Assembly: GCA_029237695.1 (NCBI GenBank)
Contig: CM055271.1
Location: 33,662,462-33,726,461 of the forward strand
Origin: Conchocele bisecta
Lineage: Eukaryota; Mollusca; Bivalvia; Lucinida; Thyasiridae
Reading direction: 5' to 3'
Length of the DNA stretch: 64,000 nt
A program made the translations under genes and the position numbers. Under the pieces are notes generated by a model. It was given only the letters and a program-made list of their open reading frames with translations, made no database searches and was not told where the DNA came from. Shown here in pieces: positions 47,531 through 58,932 of this stretch (position 1 is the first letter of the stretch; each line of letters opens with the position of its first letter).

Positions 47531-48589
47531 CGGCAAAAATGGCGACCGACAGCCATAGTTAATGCTTCTAATCAAAGTACTGAAACTAGGTTAGCTCCAC
47601 AAGATTGCTAATAAGCATTATTTATTTTAGTCGTTTTAGGTCGGTTAACAGGGTCAAATCCCATATTCCGTGTGTAGGGAAGAAGGAAAATCCCCAAATC
47701 AGAACAGAATATTTGCAGACAAAAATATACAGTCAGTGTACGTGGCTTCGCACACTTTACATATATTTTGATAATTATCAGAAACAAGTATACGTCAAAT
47801 AAAGTTCGCCTTTGTTTGTATTTTGACAGATTTGACACTCAACACCGGAAATATGTGTGTCACATGTCATACAGTTCACGCGAGCTCAAGGATGCGCCAT
47901 TGTTGTTGTACGACGTGAATCAATGAAAACACATGGAAGTGTACACGGCTTCGCACACCCGAAAATCTTCCGATCTTATATAAATTTTATATAATCTAAC
48001 AATTAAAATTAATGTTCACTATCAACCCATTATATTTTCAAATAAATAAAGACATATTAACTACATATTTACGAAGACACCCGCAATGGTGATGTCTGAC
48101 AGCCGGCTACATCAAAAGATTCAATTTACATTTCAAACGTTTCACCGTGGATGAAAAACAACAAATATTAGTGACAAATCACCCACGCCATCGCACCGAC
48201 GACAATAAACCAACATTACTATCCTACTCTGTGCCTGGGAGACAATGAGTAGAAAAGTCAGCGGCTGAATCTAATCAACAGTTGCTCCCTCAACACACAT
48301 CATCAGTGTGTCAGGTGTGGTTTGTGTTCGGCCATAGGTTGAAGTGACGGACCATGGTCTATAAATACATTAAATATACAAAAAGCATCAATGAGTGAAA
48401 ATTAAATAAGCTAAACAAAGTACTTTACTCCTCATATACACATTAATGTGTTATAAGATGGAGTACAAAAATATTAGCTTGTTTTTTTTCTCTCACTTAT
48501 TGATGCTTTTATGTCAATTTAATGTATGTATTGATCTTGGTTCGTTACTTCAACCCGAGTGTCCGGCGACTCTGTTCAGAGATCATTAT
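47531..48589. other. Low-repeat intergenic DNA
   Basis: Frames on both strands at 47605-47838 overlap and show no family. GTGTACGTGGCTTCGCACAC recurs as GTGTACACGGCTTCGCACAC at 47940. Confidence 0.45.
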
Positions 48590-48742
48590 AGGAATGAATG
48601 GCCTTTTTGTGTAATTTATCGGGGTATAAACTTGGAAAAGTCGCGGGAATACTGGACGAAGGCCGGAAGGCCTCGTCCAGTATTCCCGCGACTTTTCCAA
48701 GTTTATATCCCCGATAAATTCAACAAAAAGGACATTCATTCC
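48590..48742. repeat. MITE family M, copy 2 (near-perfect palindrome)
   Basis: The centre is CGAAGGCCGGAAGGCCTCG. It lies inside an apparent 130-codon frame that is therefore not a gene. Confidence 0.8.
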
Positions 48743-49455
48743 TTATATTTCCAGCATTTGAAATTCATCAAGAAAATGTGTTTATTTTCCGTTTTCTTAA
48801 GAATTATTTTAACTGCGCCTCACGGTTACGGAAAGTAGGCCGGCGTGGGAGTTTACTGGGATATAAATTTTGGACAGAGACTTGCTACGGGCCAATCAAA
48901 TGTTAGGGAATTGTGTAAATATGTTTGTGCTGGAATTATCAGGCAATATTAACTTAATTTACTGTATATAATCCCCCACGCGCCCCTAAACAGTAATGCC
49001 AGATTATTTCTTATTTGAATTTGTAGATAAATCATTAATTATTGTTATTACACTATTTACAATTTTTAATAAATAAAAAAATGAGACACACACACCGCCC
49101 TATTTCCCCGCCCCAAAAATTCGGATGATATTCAACAAATTAACTTTATATGGCCTCACAAGTCGCCATAATGGCTGCGAGGTATCCCTCCACTACACTG
49201 GTGCGATATCTCTGGTGACAGTTTAGTTAACTATTGTTTAATGGGACAGTAGGAAAAAACATTGACAATAATGTAAATATATAATTAAATAATTCAGACT
49301 GTGCGCTTTATTCTCAAGTTTACATGTGATAAGTCAGTAAAATTCAGTAATGAAACATTAAAAATTCGACACTCATAATGGTAGTTTTAAATGTAGAAAT
49401 AGTTGACATTCCATCTCTACGACTGCTATACTAGATAGCTCCAAGGGAGCTAACC
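48743..49455. other. AT-rich intergenic DNA, nothing recognised
   Basis: No repeat family or coding frame. Confidence 0.5.
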
Positions 49456-50012
49456 TATAGTCTGTTTCACGAAAGCTGCCCAAATATTACGGCTATATAA
49501 ACAATGCAAAAACAATATTTTTTTCGATAATATTAAATTAAAGCAAAATTTAAGAATGAGCCTTCTTTTTATTTCGTGAAATTTTGTCAAATATTGGTTT
49601 TATTACGAAAAATTTATTTCTCTATGGGAATTTAACATGGGGAAAAAGAGGTAGAGGACTTGTGGGATTAGTCAAAAAACATATTTTTTTGGAAATTGAC
49701 TCCGAAACCTAGCTAGATAGCTTGGAAATGATCTAACTAAGAAAACAAAAGTTAAATTTTAAAAATTGGTCCAGTATTTCTGAAATTCTAAAAAATTTCC
49801 CCATCTTAAATCCCCATAGACATCTTCTATGGGGATTTAACACGGGGAAATTTTGTTTTCGCAATAAAATCAATATTTGACCAAATTTCACGAAATAAAA
49901 AGAAGGCGCATTCTTAAATTTTACTTTAATTTAATATTATCGAAAAAAATATGGTTTTTGAATTGTCTATATGGCCGTAAAATGTGGGCAGCTTTCGTGA
50001 AACAGACTATAG
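49456..50012. repeat. MITE family E, copy 4
   Basis: CTATAGTCTGTTTCACG and CGTGAAACAGACTATAG ends. Confidence 0.8.
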
Positions 50013-51054
50013 AAAAACATTTATTAATAAATTGGTGATACCCAAAAATAGTAACATACATCGGGCGCTGACTTAACTGTATATGACGAGTAAAAACACA
50101 CACATACAAGTGTGGCTTTAGTTTAAACCATAGCTATGTCATACAATACATGGTACATCATTACATGTGAAATTATACATGGATTTGAAAACAAGCTAAT
50201 AGCTTATATGAATTCATATCCATACGAGATAATTACAACTTATTTACATACAAGGCAAAGGCATGTGCGCAAACAACATAATTAAAAGTACATAACATAT
50301 CATGGATTAGTTATAATTTCCATTACTTGATTTTTAACAAGAGTATGCACATGGTGTAGGTATATGAAATATATTTGGTATACTAGTATGTTGATTGTTT
50401 TTCATTGTTTATGGCAACATCGCTAAATGGTATTTGTATTGACCCCAAGAGGACTTGCATATGTAGTACATAAACATTAAATACATCTGTTCCTGTGAGG
50501 GTCAGTACCGTGAACTGTGAAGAGCGGCGGCTCGCCAGCGTGAATTATATTGTTTTGTTACGATTCTCGACTGTACGTACTTATTAGGAATGCAATCGGG
50601 CACTATATAAGACAATATAATATGCAAGCGTATGCGATATACGTTGCATATTATCTAGAAACGCTTTGTAGATGCAATTAATTTTTATACTTGCAAGAAC
50701 AGATGTGTGTTTTGTTCAAGGATATGCCTTCGTTTCCGTTCAGGAGATTGCTAGTAATGTTAGGGCATTCGAGGTCCTTGAGATATTCTTGACGCTGTTA
50801 TGTTGTGCAAGTTGTTAAGAAGTGACTCCATCCCCCTCTCTTGTGCTCCACAAGTACATAGGGGACTCTACTATTGATTTTCGGTAGAGAGCATAGTGAA
50901 GTGAACTACATGTTAGACGAAGACGAGCGTGCATTATGTGGTCTCTCCTAATGCCTATATGAACGAGCTGTGATCGTTTGTCATAGTCGTATTCATTCTA
51001 TACTTAAATGCTGATAAACTAGGGAGCACGTGGCCTATTGTTTTGTCTGGAGTA
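50013..51054. other. Low-repeat intergenic DNA
   Basis: The longest stretch without a recognised repeat family to the left of the viral element; no coding frame. Confidence 0.5.
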
Positions 51055-51389
51055 ATGGCGGCGCCCATGAGGTCTCAGGTAGCTCTTATTGTTCATCAAT
51101 ACGACTGCGGTTTCTCCCTTTTAATGATGACCATGTTCCAGCCGTTAACACTACGAGCCAGCTAATGCCAAATTTAGCAGCATTACTTATGTAGTTAATC
51201 TGAACATTATGCAGAGAAATTTGAATGGGGACCAAGTTTAAACAAGGTTCGATTCCGTCCGATTCAAAGCCGGTATTGGCGGACTCGTAGTGCTAACGGC
51301 TGGCACATGGTCATCATTAAAAGGAAGAAACCGCAGTCGTATTTATGAACAATAAGATTTACCTGAGACCTCATGGGCGGCGCCATGTA
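51055..51389. repeat. Family R, complete copy
   Basis: GGCGGCGCCCATGAGGTCTC and complement enclose two GTTCCAGCCGTTAACACTAC-type inner arms. It shows the uninterrupted CCCTTTTAATGATGACC site. Confidence 0.8.
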
Positions 51390-51523
51390 GCCTAATAACG
51401 ATCTATATTGCTTGTTAGAAACACAACGGGCATGTCATTGATGGAATGGCGGACAGTGCAAATCCTGATCAGACTGTGCGTATGCACTGGCTAACTCTAA
51501 ATAGTTAATACTAGCTCAATACT

Positions 51524-51582
51524 TATTTGAGTTTATGTAGATTTGGCGTTCCTAGAACGCCAAATCTACATAAACTCAAATA
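51524..51582. repeat. Perfect 59-base hairpin within TAGCTC-rich DNA
   Basis: TATTTGAGTTTATGTAGATT and complement; nearby AGCTAGCTCTCAGTATTTAA-type repeats to 51690. Confidence 0.85.
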
Positions 51583-52627
51583 ATTAATGTTAGCTGTAAA
51601 TTAATTAGAGCTAACATTAAATATTTAAAGCTACCTCCAGATCATTTGAAGAGCTCTCTAAATCATTTGGAGCTAGCTCTCAGTATTTAACACTAGCTCT
51701 AATTATTATTATTCGCTTCTCCTATATAATAATAATGCAACTTCCTCTTGGTTTGCCCTAAGACACGTAAAGTGGTGAACAGGGGCGTAAAGTGGAAGTT
51801 TATATGACGGTTCTACACATGATTGTCACGTATTGAGTTCAGTGAATGTCACATATTTATGGTGATATATACATAATAGTCTCTTATAATTCTTATTCAG
51901 AATGACAATTTACTATGCTTAGTGTCTTTACAACTGCAACAGTTGTTACTATGTGCATTGAGTTGACTTTAAATACATAAATAAATCAATCAATCAATAG
52001 ATAAATACAAATAAATAAATACATAAATATGCAAACTCGGATTGGACTACAGGGATCCTAGAGATTATCGGACACAAATGACAGTGTTTTTACAATATTT
52101 TCCTTTAAATAGCTGCTATGGGCATACACTTTTCACAGAACAATCCTCTTGCTTTCTCAACGCATGTAAACTATTTAGCAAAATGTGCCATCTTTCTCAC
52201 TTAAAATTGGGTCAGATCATCAGTTTTAAGACTGCCCTAAAATTTACATCTAAAATCAATTATCCGGACAAAAGTATAATAGTCTTATTAGAACTTCTAT
52301 TCTCACATTGAAATCATAATTGTATCGCCTGTAAACCAGTGTAAACAGCATTGTGTAGTTCTGCAGAAAAAGCAATCACCCTTCGCTTCTTGGAAAACAC
52401 CATATTTATAGAATTTATTGTATTTATAGAACAACTCGGCAATGACGTAATGGGCGCACTTGATTGTGCACCCCGCTCGACTTTGACGTTGTAAACAATT
52501 TGTGGACAGAGTTGGGGAATGTTTTCACCAAATTTTACTAAAATGTTTGCCTTGGCGATATATTCTTCACACCTGGTATGGAAACAGCAAGCAGCTGCGT
52601 GACTTCTATGTACATGTATTCGTTGAG
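51583..52627. other. Host flank of the viral element
   Basis: TAAATAAATA-rich stretch at 51970-52030; the 89-codon frame at 52042-52311 has no motif. No earlier viral gene remnant is recognised. Confidence 0.45.
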
Positions 52628-52690
52628 TAGTATAACGGGAGTCAAAATGATACCACCTACGGTGGTATCATTTATAACCCCTATATACTA
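52628..52690. repeat. Imperfect inverted repeat (hairpin) at the left edge of the viral element
   Basis: The two arms begin with TAGTATA on the left and end with TATACTA on the right and meet at a perfect palindromic core, GATACCACC/GGTGGTATC. It lies at the transition from repeat-rich host DNA to the viral element. It could be a terminal structure or simply another host palindrome of the kind common to the left. Confidence 0.6.
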
Positions 52691-52759
52691 CCCCACCACC
52701 CCCGAAAAATAAAAAAATTGGTTAACGAGGAAATTGTCTCCCGACAGCAAATCGTGACA

Positions 52760-52882
52760 ATTGGTGTCATAAATACATCATGTATTTTTCACGTCCAATT
52801 GAACAGATAAAACTATACTAATAAAAAGGATTTATTTTTGTCTCGTCGTCATATTGGTGTCATAAATACATCATGTATTTTC
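52760..52882. promoter_or_regulatory. Duplicated 30-bp segment beside the zinc-finger gene
   Basis: A segment starting ATTGGTGTCATAAATACATC occurs at 52760-52789 and again at 52853-52882 in the same orientation. Just after the first copy is CACGTCCAATTGAACAGATA, nearly repeated at 53505-53524 upstream of the polymerase frame. These may be shared promoter or terminal elements; function is inferred only from position. Confidence 0.45.
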
Positions 52883-52916
52883 CTCAACACGGCATTTTCC
52901 TCCTCCTCCAATATAG

Positions 52917-53440
52917 CTAATTGATTTCTACGATGTCGAATTGTAGTCCAATTATATTGGTGTCTATCGCAATGGTATTTGGAACTACTATAGGCGGGGT
53001 AGTTGAAACATGGTAGTTTAAAACCTCCTCAATTTTGCCACGGATTTTATGAATTTCTTCTAATAAGTTTCCGATTTAAATGCGTCCTCCCACAATAGTC
53101 TATATTCCAACTCCATATTCTTCGCATCCTCCGATATAGCTAATTGATTCCGTAGATCAGCAACTAATTCTACCAGGTCTAGTCTATCACGTTCCCCTTT
53201 AGCTAATTGATTCCGTAGATCAGCAACTAATTCTACCAGCTCTAGTCTACCACGTTCCCCTTTAGCCACAGAGCAGCGTAGTTGCTTATGTCTACAAAGA
53301 GTTTGGGCACTAACGAATTTACAAGGGCATCTGGGACATTGAAATTGTGGGGGGACACAAGGAAACTTTCTACGTCTCGCTAGATGCCTTCGTAGATAGT
53401 CTTTACGCGTAAACGTTTTATAACAAGTCTCACACTCCAT
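52917..53440 (-). pseudogene. C2H2 zinc-finger / coiled-coil protein, frameshifted C-terminus
   Basis: The main open frame (53440 to 53060, 126 residues) starts at an ATG and has one clear C2H2 finger at its N-terminus (CETCYKTF with a downstream RRH pair) and a second cysteine-histidine cluster at about residues 34-55 (CPRCPCKF, then CRHKQLRC). It then carries two tandem 22-residue units, AKGERxRLxLVELVADLRNQL, that should form a coiled coil. After the stop at 53060 another frame stays open from about 53075 to a TAG at 52917, so the protein probably once extended about 50 residues further and was cut by a one-base shift. It is transcribed away from the polymerase gene and shares a 122-base spacer with it. 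A DNA- or RNA-binding regulator is plausible; no specific family is recognised. Confidence 0.65.
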
Positions 53441-53562
53441 TATATATGTATATGTATATGTATATGTTTATATTCAATTGGACGTGGAAAAAAACTTAAT
53501 GTTTTCACGACCAATTGAACAGATAAATTGCATAGGTTATACAAAAGTATATTACAGAAAAT
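53441..53562. promoter_or_regulatory. Divergent promoter region with hairpin, between zinc-finger and polymerase genes
   Basis: This 122-base AT-rich spacer separates two diverging starts. It contains a run of TATATG repeats (53441-53468) and an almost perfect inverted repeat at 53473-53519 whose arms are TTCAATTGGACGTGGAAAA and its complement with one or two mismatches. The right arm recurs at 52789-52810. Bidirectional transcription is inferred. Confidence 0.5.
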
Positions 53563-56500
53563 ATGATAACGTCAGAAACTAGAGCAGAAATAGAAAGTTT
53601 GAGAAGAGAAGCCGAATCTCTAGGGATTACTTATAGTAAACGGTTGAGAGTTAGGGGGTTGACAAAGCTGATAAACTCCACAAAGAATGAGGCGTTTATG
53701 AAGCGGTTTACCCGCGCCCACAAACGAGGAGCCTTTAATGATATATCCAAAGCAGAGGAAGTTGGTAACAGAATTCAAAAATAAAGTATTGCGGGGTTAA
53801 GGGCTAGTGTAATTAATTCTAAAGATTTACCTTCAAGCACCAATAATTTGTCTCAAATTAGACGCACAGGTGACCAAATACCAAATAATAAGAAAAAATC
53901 TATAGTTCGCGCGATAGTGGAAAAAGGTGAAGAAATATTGGGTGCTCACGATGAAACATTGGAAAAGGTAGAAAATGGAAGACGGGTAGTTACATTATCC
54001 TTTCGTAAAAACAATGACATCAACGAGTCCGAACGCATGTCCGATAAACTCGCTCCGTATCTAACAACAAATTTTTATTTGAGATATTCATATTCTTACA
54101 AGCTAGAACATATGGAGGAAACTAAAAATGGAAAACCTAAAACTCTAATATTTCACAAAAATCTCGGTGGTAGCGAACCACTATCATCAATGAAAACCAT
54201 TAAAAAATGGCTGTCAGATAAGGAGCAAACACGAATAATGTCCGATAAAATAGACAGACCAAATACAAAGTGGAAGTTTGTAAGATGGGTAGAGGTTTTT
54301 GTAAAGCTAATACAGGGTAGTAGGGGAATAGATTTGGGACTACAATCCAAAGAAGCAGCAGGAGGAGAACTTCCAGAATGGTTGAGGAATAGAAAAGGTA
54401 TGTATTCTTTAGATAAGTATAATGACGATCTTTGTCTGTTCAGGTGTCTAGCTATGCACCTTGATAAAAATATCAGACCTGACAGATGTACAGAAAAAGC
54501 GGAAGAACTTATTAAGCAATATTTCGGTAGTAATGTTGTTTCACCAATTCCTTTTTCAGATCTTAAAAAGGTTGAAGAGGTTTTCAAGGTAGGTATAGAA
54601 GTATATCAACCGACCAAATATGACGTATGGTGGTTGAAAAAGGTACCAGCACACTATAATGAAATAGGTAATAAACCAATGACAATAGGACTGTTTAATA
54701 ATCACGCATTTCTGATAAAAAACCTTAAAAACCTATCTAAAACTTACGCCTGCCAGAATTGTACACAGAGATTCACAAAAGCGAGTAATATGAAGAGACA
54801 CGGACCAAAATGTATGAAAGGTGAGACAAAAATAGTATGTGATGGTAATTATTAGAGCGCCCGCGTTCGTCCGTTCGAGAAAGCGTTTTAACCCAAAAGG
54901 TTCTAAACAGTTAATGTGGCGATCGATTGGATGTATTCTGTGGAAAAGGCGGGAGGGAATTCACATTCACCACGAACAGTGCGGACACGGGGGTGAAAGA
55001 TGGATTTTAGGAGCTCCAGTAGATGGATACTGCCAAGAAAACAATACCGTATATCAATATCACGGCTGTTACTGGCACGGGTGTGAGATTCATGCAAAGC
55101 ATAGAAAAGAAGAACGCGCATCCACAATGAGAAGAGATAAATTTATTAGAAGCAAAGAATTCAACCTAGTAGTTATGTGGGAATGCGAATTCCAAAGAAC
55201 GGGTAAAGATATAAAGATCGGTTGCGACACTACTCTTTATCCATATCAGATAGTATATGATTTTGAGGCATATCTCAACCCACCTAATTCTAAAGAATTA
55301 CTTAAAACACTAGGTAATAGTTTAGAGTACGAAGCTGAGCACGTTCCGGTAAGTGTTAGTATAGGAGATAATTTCTCAGGAACAGTAACTCATATTTGTG
55401 ATAAAGATCCTGCAAAACTTATAGAAAAATTTGTAGAAGGTTTGAAAGTCAGGGGAAAAGCTATAAGAGAAGAAGTGTGGTCAAGATATGGGTTTAATAC
55501 AGAACATTTACGTAAAAACCAAATCGCTAAGATCGAACAGTGGATAGAGCAAGTACCGGTTATAGGTTTTAACAGCAGTAAGTACGATATAAACTTAATA
55601 AAGAAATATTTAGTAGGTGAACTATCTGCAACAACAAAGAAAGTAATGGTCGGAAAACGGGCAAACGCAACAATATTTCTATTTACTCCGGAGTTTAGAT
55701 TTCTTGATGTAATACTTTACCTAGGACCGGGTGTAAGTTACGATAGTTGGATAAAAGCCTACGAATGCAAAGGACAGAAATCTTTCTTTCCTTACGAGTG
55801 GTTCGATTCTCCAGACAAACTTGATTACCCAGGACTGCCTGATATAGAGAATTGGTATTCCAAACTATCGGGGAAAATGTTACTAGATGAAACAGAATTA
55901 AGTAAATGTCGTAGAATTTTCGAAGAAAAGAATATGAAAACTTTCAGAGATTGGTTGAAATATTTTAACGATTTAGATGTAGCACCGTTCCTAGAAGCGG
56001 TAGAAAAAATGTGTGAAATTATAAACACAGAGGTGTGGATATTTTCAAAGATGCGGTAACACTACCGGGTGTGGCTATACAATATTTATTGAGAGGAACC
56101 ATTAAAGAACAAAACTCTATAAAGGTGGTTATACCGGAGGGGGCTCTATATGCACCAAAAGAAGAAACATACGAAATGATGAAAGGCGCTCTAGTCGGGG
56201 GTCCATCAATCGTATTTACACGCTATGCAGAAGCCGGTGTTTCAAATATTAGATCAAATGGAATTAACAAACCTTGCAAGGCTATTTTGGGGTATGATGC
56301 AAACGCGTTATATTTATCTACGTTAAATAAAGATATGCCGTGTGGAAAAGAAACAATACATCATATAGATACCCCACATAATCCTAAATTTATTAAAAAG
56401 TTTTGTAAAAGAGTTTTATCTGGAGACTGGTTTGGGTTTGCGGAGGTGGATATAGAAGTTCCACACAACTTAAAAGATAGGTTTTCTGAAATGTCTCCAT

Positions 56501-57567
56501 TTTTTATAAACAGAGAAGTAGAGGTTGATGAAGTTCCCGCGCACATGTTAAAATATGTAAATGATACTGGCCGAACTAGAGGAAACGGAAGAAAATTGGT
56601 GGGATCTATGTCGGCCACTAAAGTATTGCTGTACGCGCCACTGTTGAAATGGTATTTAAAACACGGCCTAGAAATAACGGGAGTTCATCGTGTTATAGAT
56701 TATATTAGTGGTAAACCCTTCGAATGGTTCGCAAAAGAAGCTACAGCCGCAAGACGAACAGGCGATGTAGAACCAAATAAGAAACCAGTAGCGGATATAA
56801 TAAAGAAATTATTAGGCAATTCGTGTTGTGGAAAAATGATAGAGGCAAAAGAGAGACATTTAAATACGACATATACACAAGACGAAACCTGTGTTGACAA
56901 AGCGTTAAGATCTGCATTCTTTGATGATTTGGAAGAGATAGGAGATGCGTACGAAATATCTTCCCGAAAACCCCGCTGTGCAGTAAAGAGCCCCTTCCAC
57001 TGTGGAATAGCGGTTTATCAACTAGCTAAATTGAGAATGTTGGAATTTTACTACGAATTTATAGACAAATACGTAAAAAGAGAAGACTTTGAATTAATAC
57101 AGATGGACACGGATAGTATGTATATAGGAGTTAGTGGAAAAACGATAGAGGAATTGATTAGACCTAACTTACTAGACGAGTTTGAAAAAGAAAAAAAGAA
57201 ATGGTTGGCTTGGGATAAATGGAGCGAAAGAGAGCCAGGACTTTTCAAAATGGAATTCAGCGGAGATAGGGCGATAGCGTTATCTAGTAAGTGTTATTTC
57301 GTAGAAAAAATTAATTCAACTAATAAAAACTCTGCGAAAGGAATGTCCAAGAAAACTAACAATTTAAATTGGGATAGATATAAACGAGTACTAAGTGAAA
57401 CTACAGAAGATGGAAAACACATTATAGATGTAGCACAAAATAGAGGATTTAAAATGAAAGACGGCGTTATGAAAACGTACTGTCAACAAAAATTAGGACT
57501 CTCGGCGTACTACGATAAAAGACGCGTGTTACCAGACGGAATACATACAGAACCTCTCTTGATTTAA
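53563..57567 (+). pseudogene. Protein-primed family B DNA polymerase with OTU-like and endonuclease-like N-terminus, broken
   Basis: The coding region lies in three overlapping frames: 53563-54855, 54839-56059 and 56035-57567. The first has an in-frame TAA at 53782, and two frameshifts join the three parts, near 54840-54855 and 56025-56035. Part 1 (numbered from 53848) has an OTU-protease-like box DDLCLFRC at residues 193-200 with a later NNHAFLI, then a C2HC finger at 302-322. Part 2 starts with an endonuclease-like region (GYCQENN...HGCYWHGC, residues 63-82; VVMWECEF) and continues into the 3'-5' exonuclease: YDFEAY (ExoI), GFNSSKYD (ExoII), YFNDLD (ExoIII-like). Part 3 has polymerase motif A GYDANALYL at 86-94, motif B KKLLGNSCCG at 257-266, motif C MDTDSMY at 357-363 and a SSKCYF box. 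All catalytic motifs survive, but no single frame spans them. Base use is AT-rich, unlike the genes to the right. Confidence 0.92.
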
Positions 57568-57608
57568 GTAATCGGGGGTAGCTGGGTGCCAGAAGGTACC
57601 ATAAGAAG
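57568..57608. other. Convergent 41-base spacer between polymerase and integrase genes
   Basis: The two genes end tail to tail here. A small inverted repeat, GGTGCC AGAA GGTACC, is present, and base composition changes from AT-rich to GC-richer on crossing it. Confidence 0.5.
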
Positions 57609-58573
57609 TTATTCGCGAACAAACCCGCGAGATGGCCCATCATTCAAATAATAGAGCACGGGCTCATCGGGTTTGGTAATAGATCTATCTAGATGATATA
57701 CATTCAGAGACCACACGGGATCAGTCGCGCGGCGGCTGCCACCTTCAAGCTCTCCCGGTTGATAGAGGTACCGGACGTCAATATCTGATGGAAGCGGCTG
57801 CTCCTCTAAACCAACGGGTCGCCCGCGCGAGACGGCAGAGGGCTTGCTCGTCACCTTTTGAAACTTGATAGCATCTACGGGCTTCTTACCTATCAATCTG
57901 GTCACCTCTCCGTTCAGTGCGGAGACCACGGCGGGCAGTCTGGCCACCCACTCGGTCGATCGCGAATGAGGGTCTACAAGTTCTTTGGCATATTGGTGTC
58001 CGAACAGCCTCTCAGCCAGGGTTCGATTGAACCGCTCCACGATCCCCTGGTCACGGTGGATGTTGACGCGGCCGCGTCTGATAGAAACTTTGTGCTTAGA
58101 CAATAGATGAGAGACCGCGCCCATGAACTCACGACCGGGATCGACCTGGAGTAGATTCGGCCATTTGAGAGGACTCCTCTTATATATTCGGGAAAGAGCC
58201 TCGGCCACTTCCTTAGATTCTTTAGTGGCCAACGGCTCAGCCCCCTTATAACGACTCGCTACGTCAACGATTGTCAGTGCGTACTTATACGTCTTGCGAC
58301 CGACGCGATCGTGAGGGAGAAACAGGAGATCCGCTTGGTGAACTTCGGTACCGGCACGTCGAATTTCGGGCGCGGAATATTGTGAGGCGCGTGTAAATAG
58401 ATCTGCCAGATGGCCTGCTTCTTGAGCCATTCCTTGACAGCGTTTTCTGAAACCTTGGTCGCCGCCGCGAGGTTCTTGATGGCCGCGAGTCCCTTCCAGT
58501 AGCCGCGTGGGCTATAGTATGTATTCGACAGCTTGCGCGTTAGTTTGGTATCAAGTTTGCGCGTGTTCATCAT
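57609..58573 (-). pseudogene. Polinton-type DDE (rve) integrase, one frameshift
   Basis: The N-terminal part reads from ATG 58573 in one frame and holds a helix-turn-helix-like segment (YYSPRGYWKG...VSENAVKEWL) typical of integrases of Polinton-class elements. The catalytic part reads in another frame through to 57609. In the frame starting at 58430 the catalytic residues are D34 (HQADLLFL), D97 (QVDPGREF) and E132 (GIVERFN), with 34 residues between the second D and E, as in retroviral-type integrases. The frames cross once, in about 58335-58390. The C-terminus (DPVWSLNVYHL...RGFVRE) resembles the small DNA-binding tail region of this class. The start ATG overlaps the upstream gene's stop by four bases (ATGA), suggesting coupled expression. 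It would join element DNA to the host chromosome; in this copy the frameshift separates recognition and catalytic parts. Confidence 0.9.
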
Positions 58574-58884
58574 ATGCGAAGTATTCTAATATATCGGACA
58601 ATCTCCAACATGCCCTCACCAGTTCGTCCGGTAACTGCGTCGTTACCTTTGTTGGAAGTTTCGCTGCAGCCCAAATCGCGTTTGGGTTGGAACAGGAGAG
58701 GGGAATCTAACTCGGAGGAATCTAACATCCGCTTTGCGAAAAGGGTGGCCTCTTTTTCGTCCTCGCGCCACGTCTCGAGACAATCTCGGGCCAGACGAAT
58801 CATACTCTTTGCACCAGGTAAACGATGTTTTTGGGCAGTGTAGCCTACATCGATCATAGCGTCATAAAGTTCGTCAACTAACAT
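58570..58884 (-). CDS. Hypothetical element protein, 104 residues
   Basis: The frame is open from ATG 58884 to a TGA that overlaps the integrase ATG. The protein is charged and mostly helical-looking in its first half (DELYDAMIDVGYTAQKHRL, then RLARDCLETWREDEKE). No membrane segment or known motif is recognised. Tight packing between the integrase and the gene upstream, and an intact frame in a decaying element, support its being a real gene; its role is unknown. Confidence 0.6.
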   Translation of the reverse strand: MLVDELYDAMIDVGYTAQKHRLPGAKSMIRLARDCLETWREDEKEATLFAKRMLDSSELDSPLLFQPKRDLGCSETSNKGNDAVTGRTGEGMLEIVRYIRILRI

Positions 58885-58932
58885 CGTTCTATATATATAT
58901 TTTTATAAAAAAAAATGTTTTAATTAATTAAT

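Noticed and set aside
48446..48838. 130-codon open frame
   Set aside because: Its middle is the family M palindrome read through both arms.
53848..53850. TTG as start of the polymerase N-terminal part
   Set aside because: Eukaryotic-type genes rarely start at TTG, and the same frame continues upstream past the TAA to ATG 53563, so a nonsense break is the better reading.
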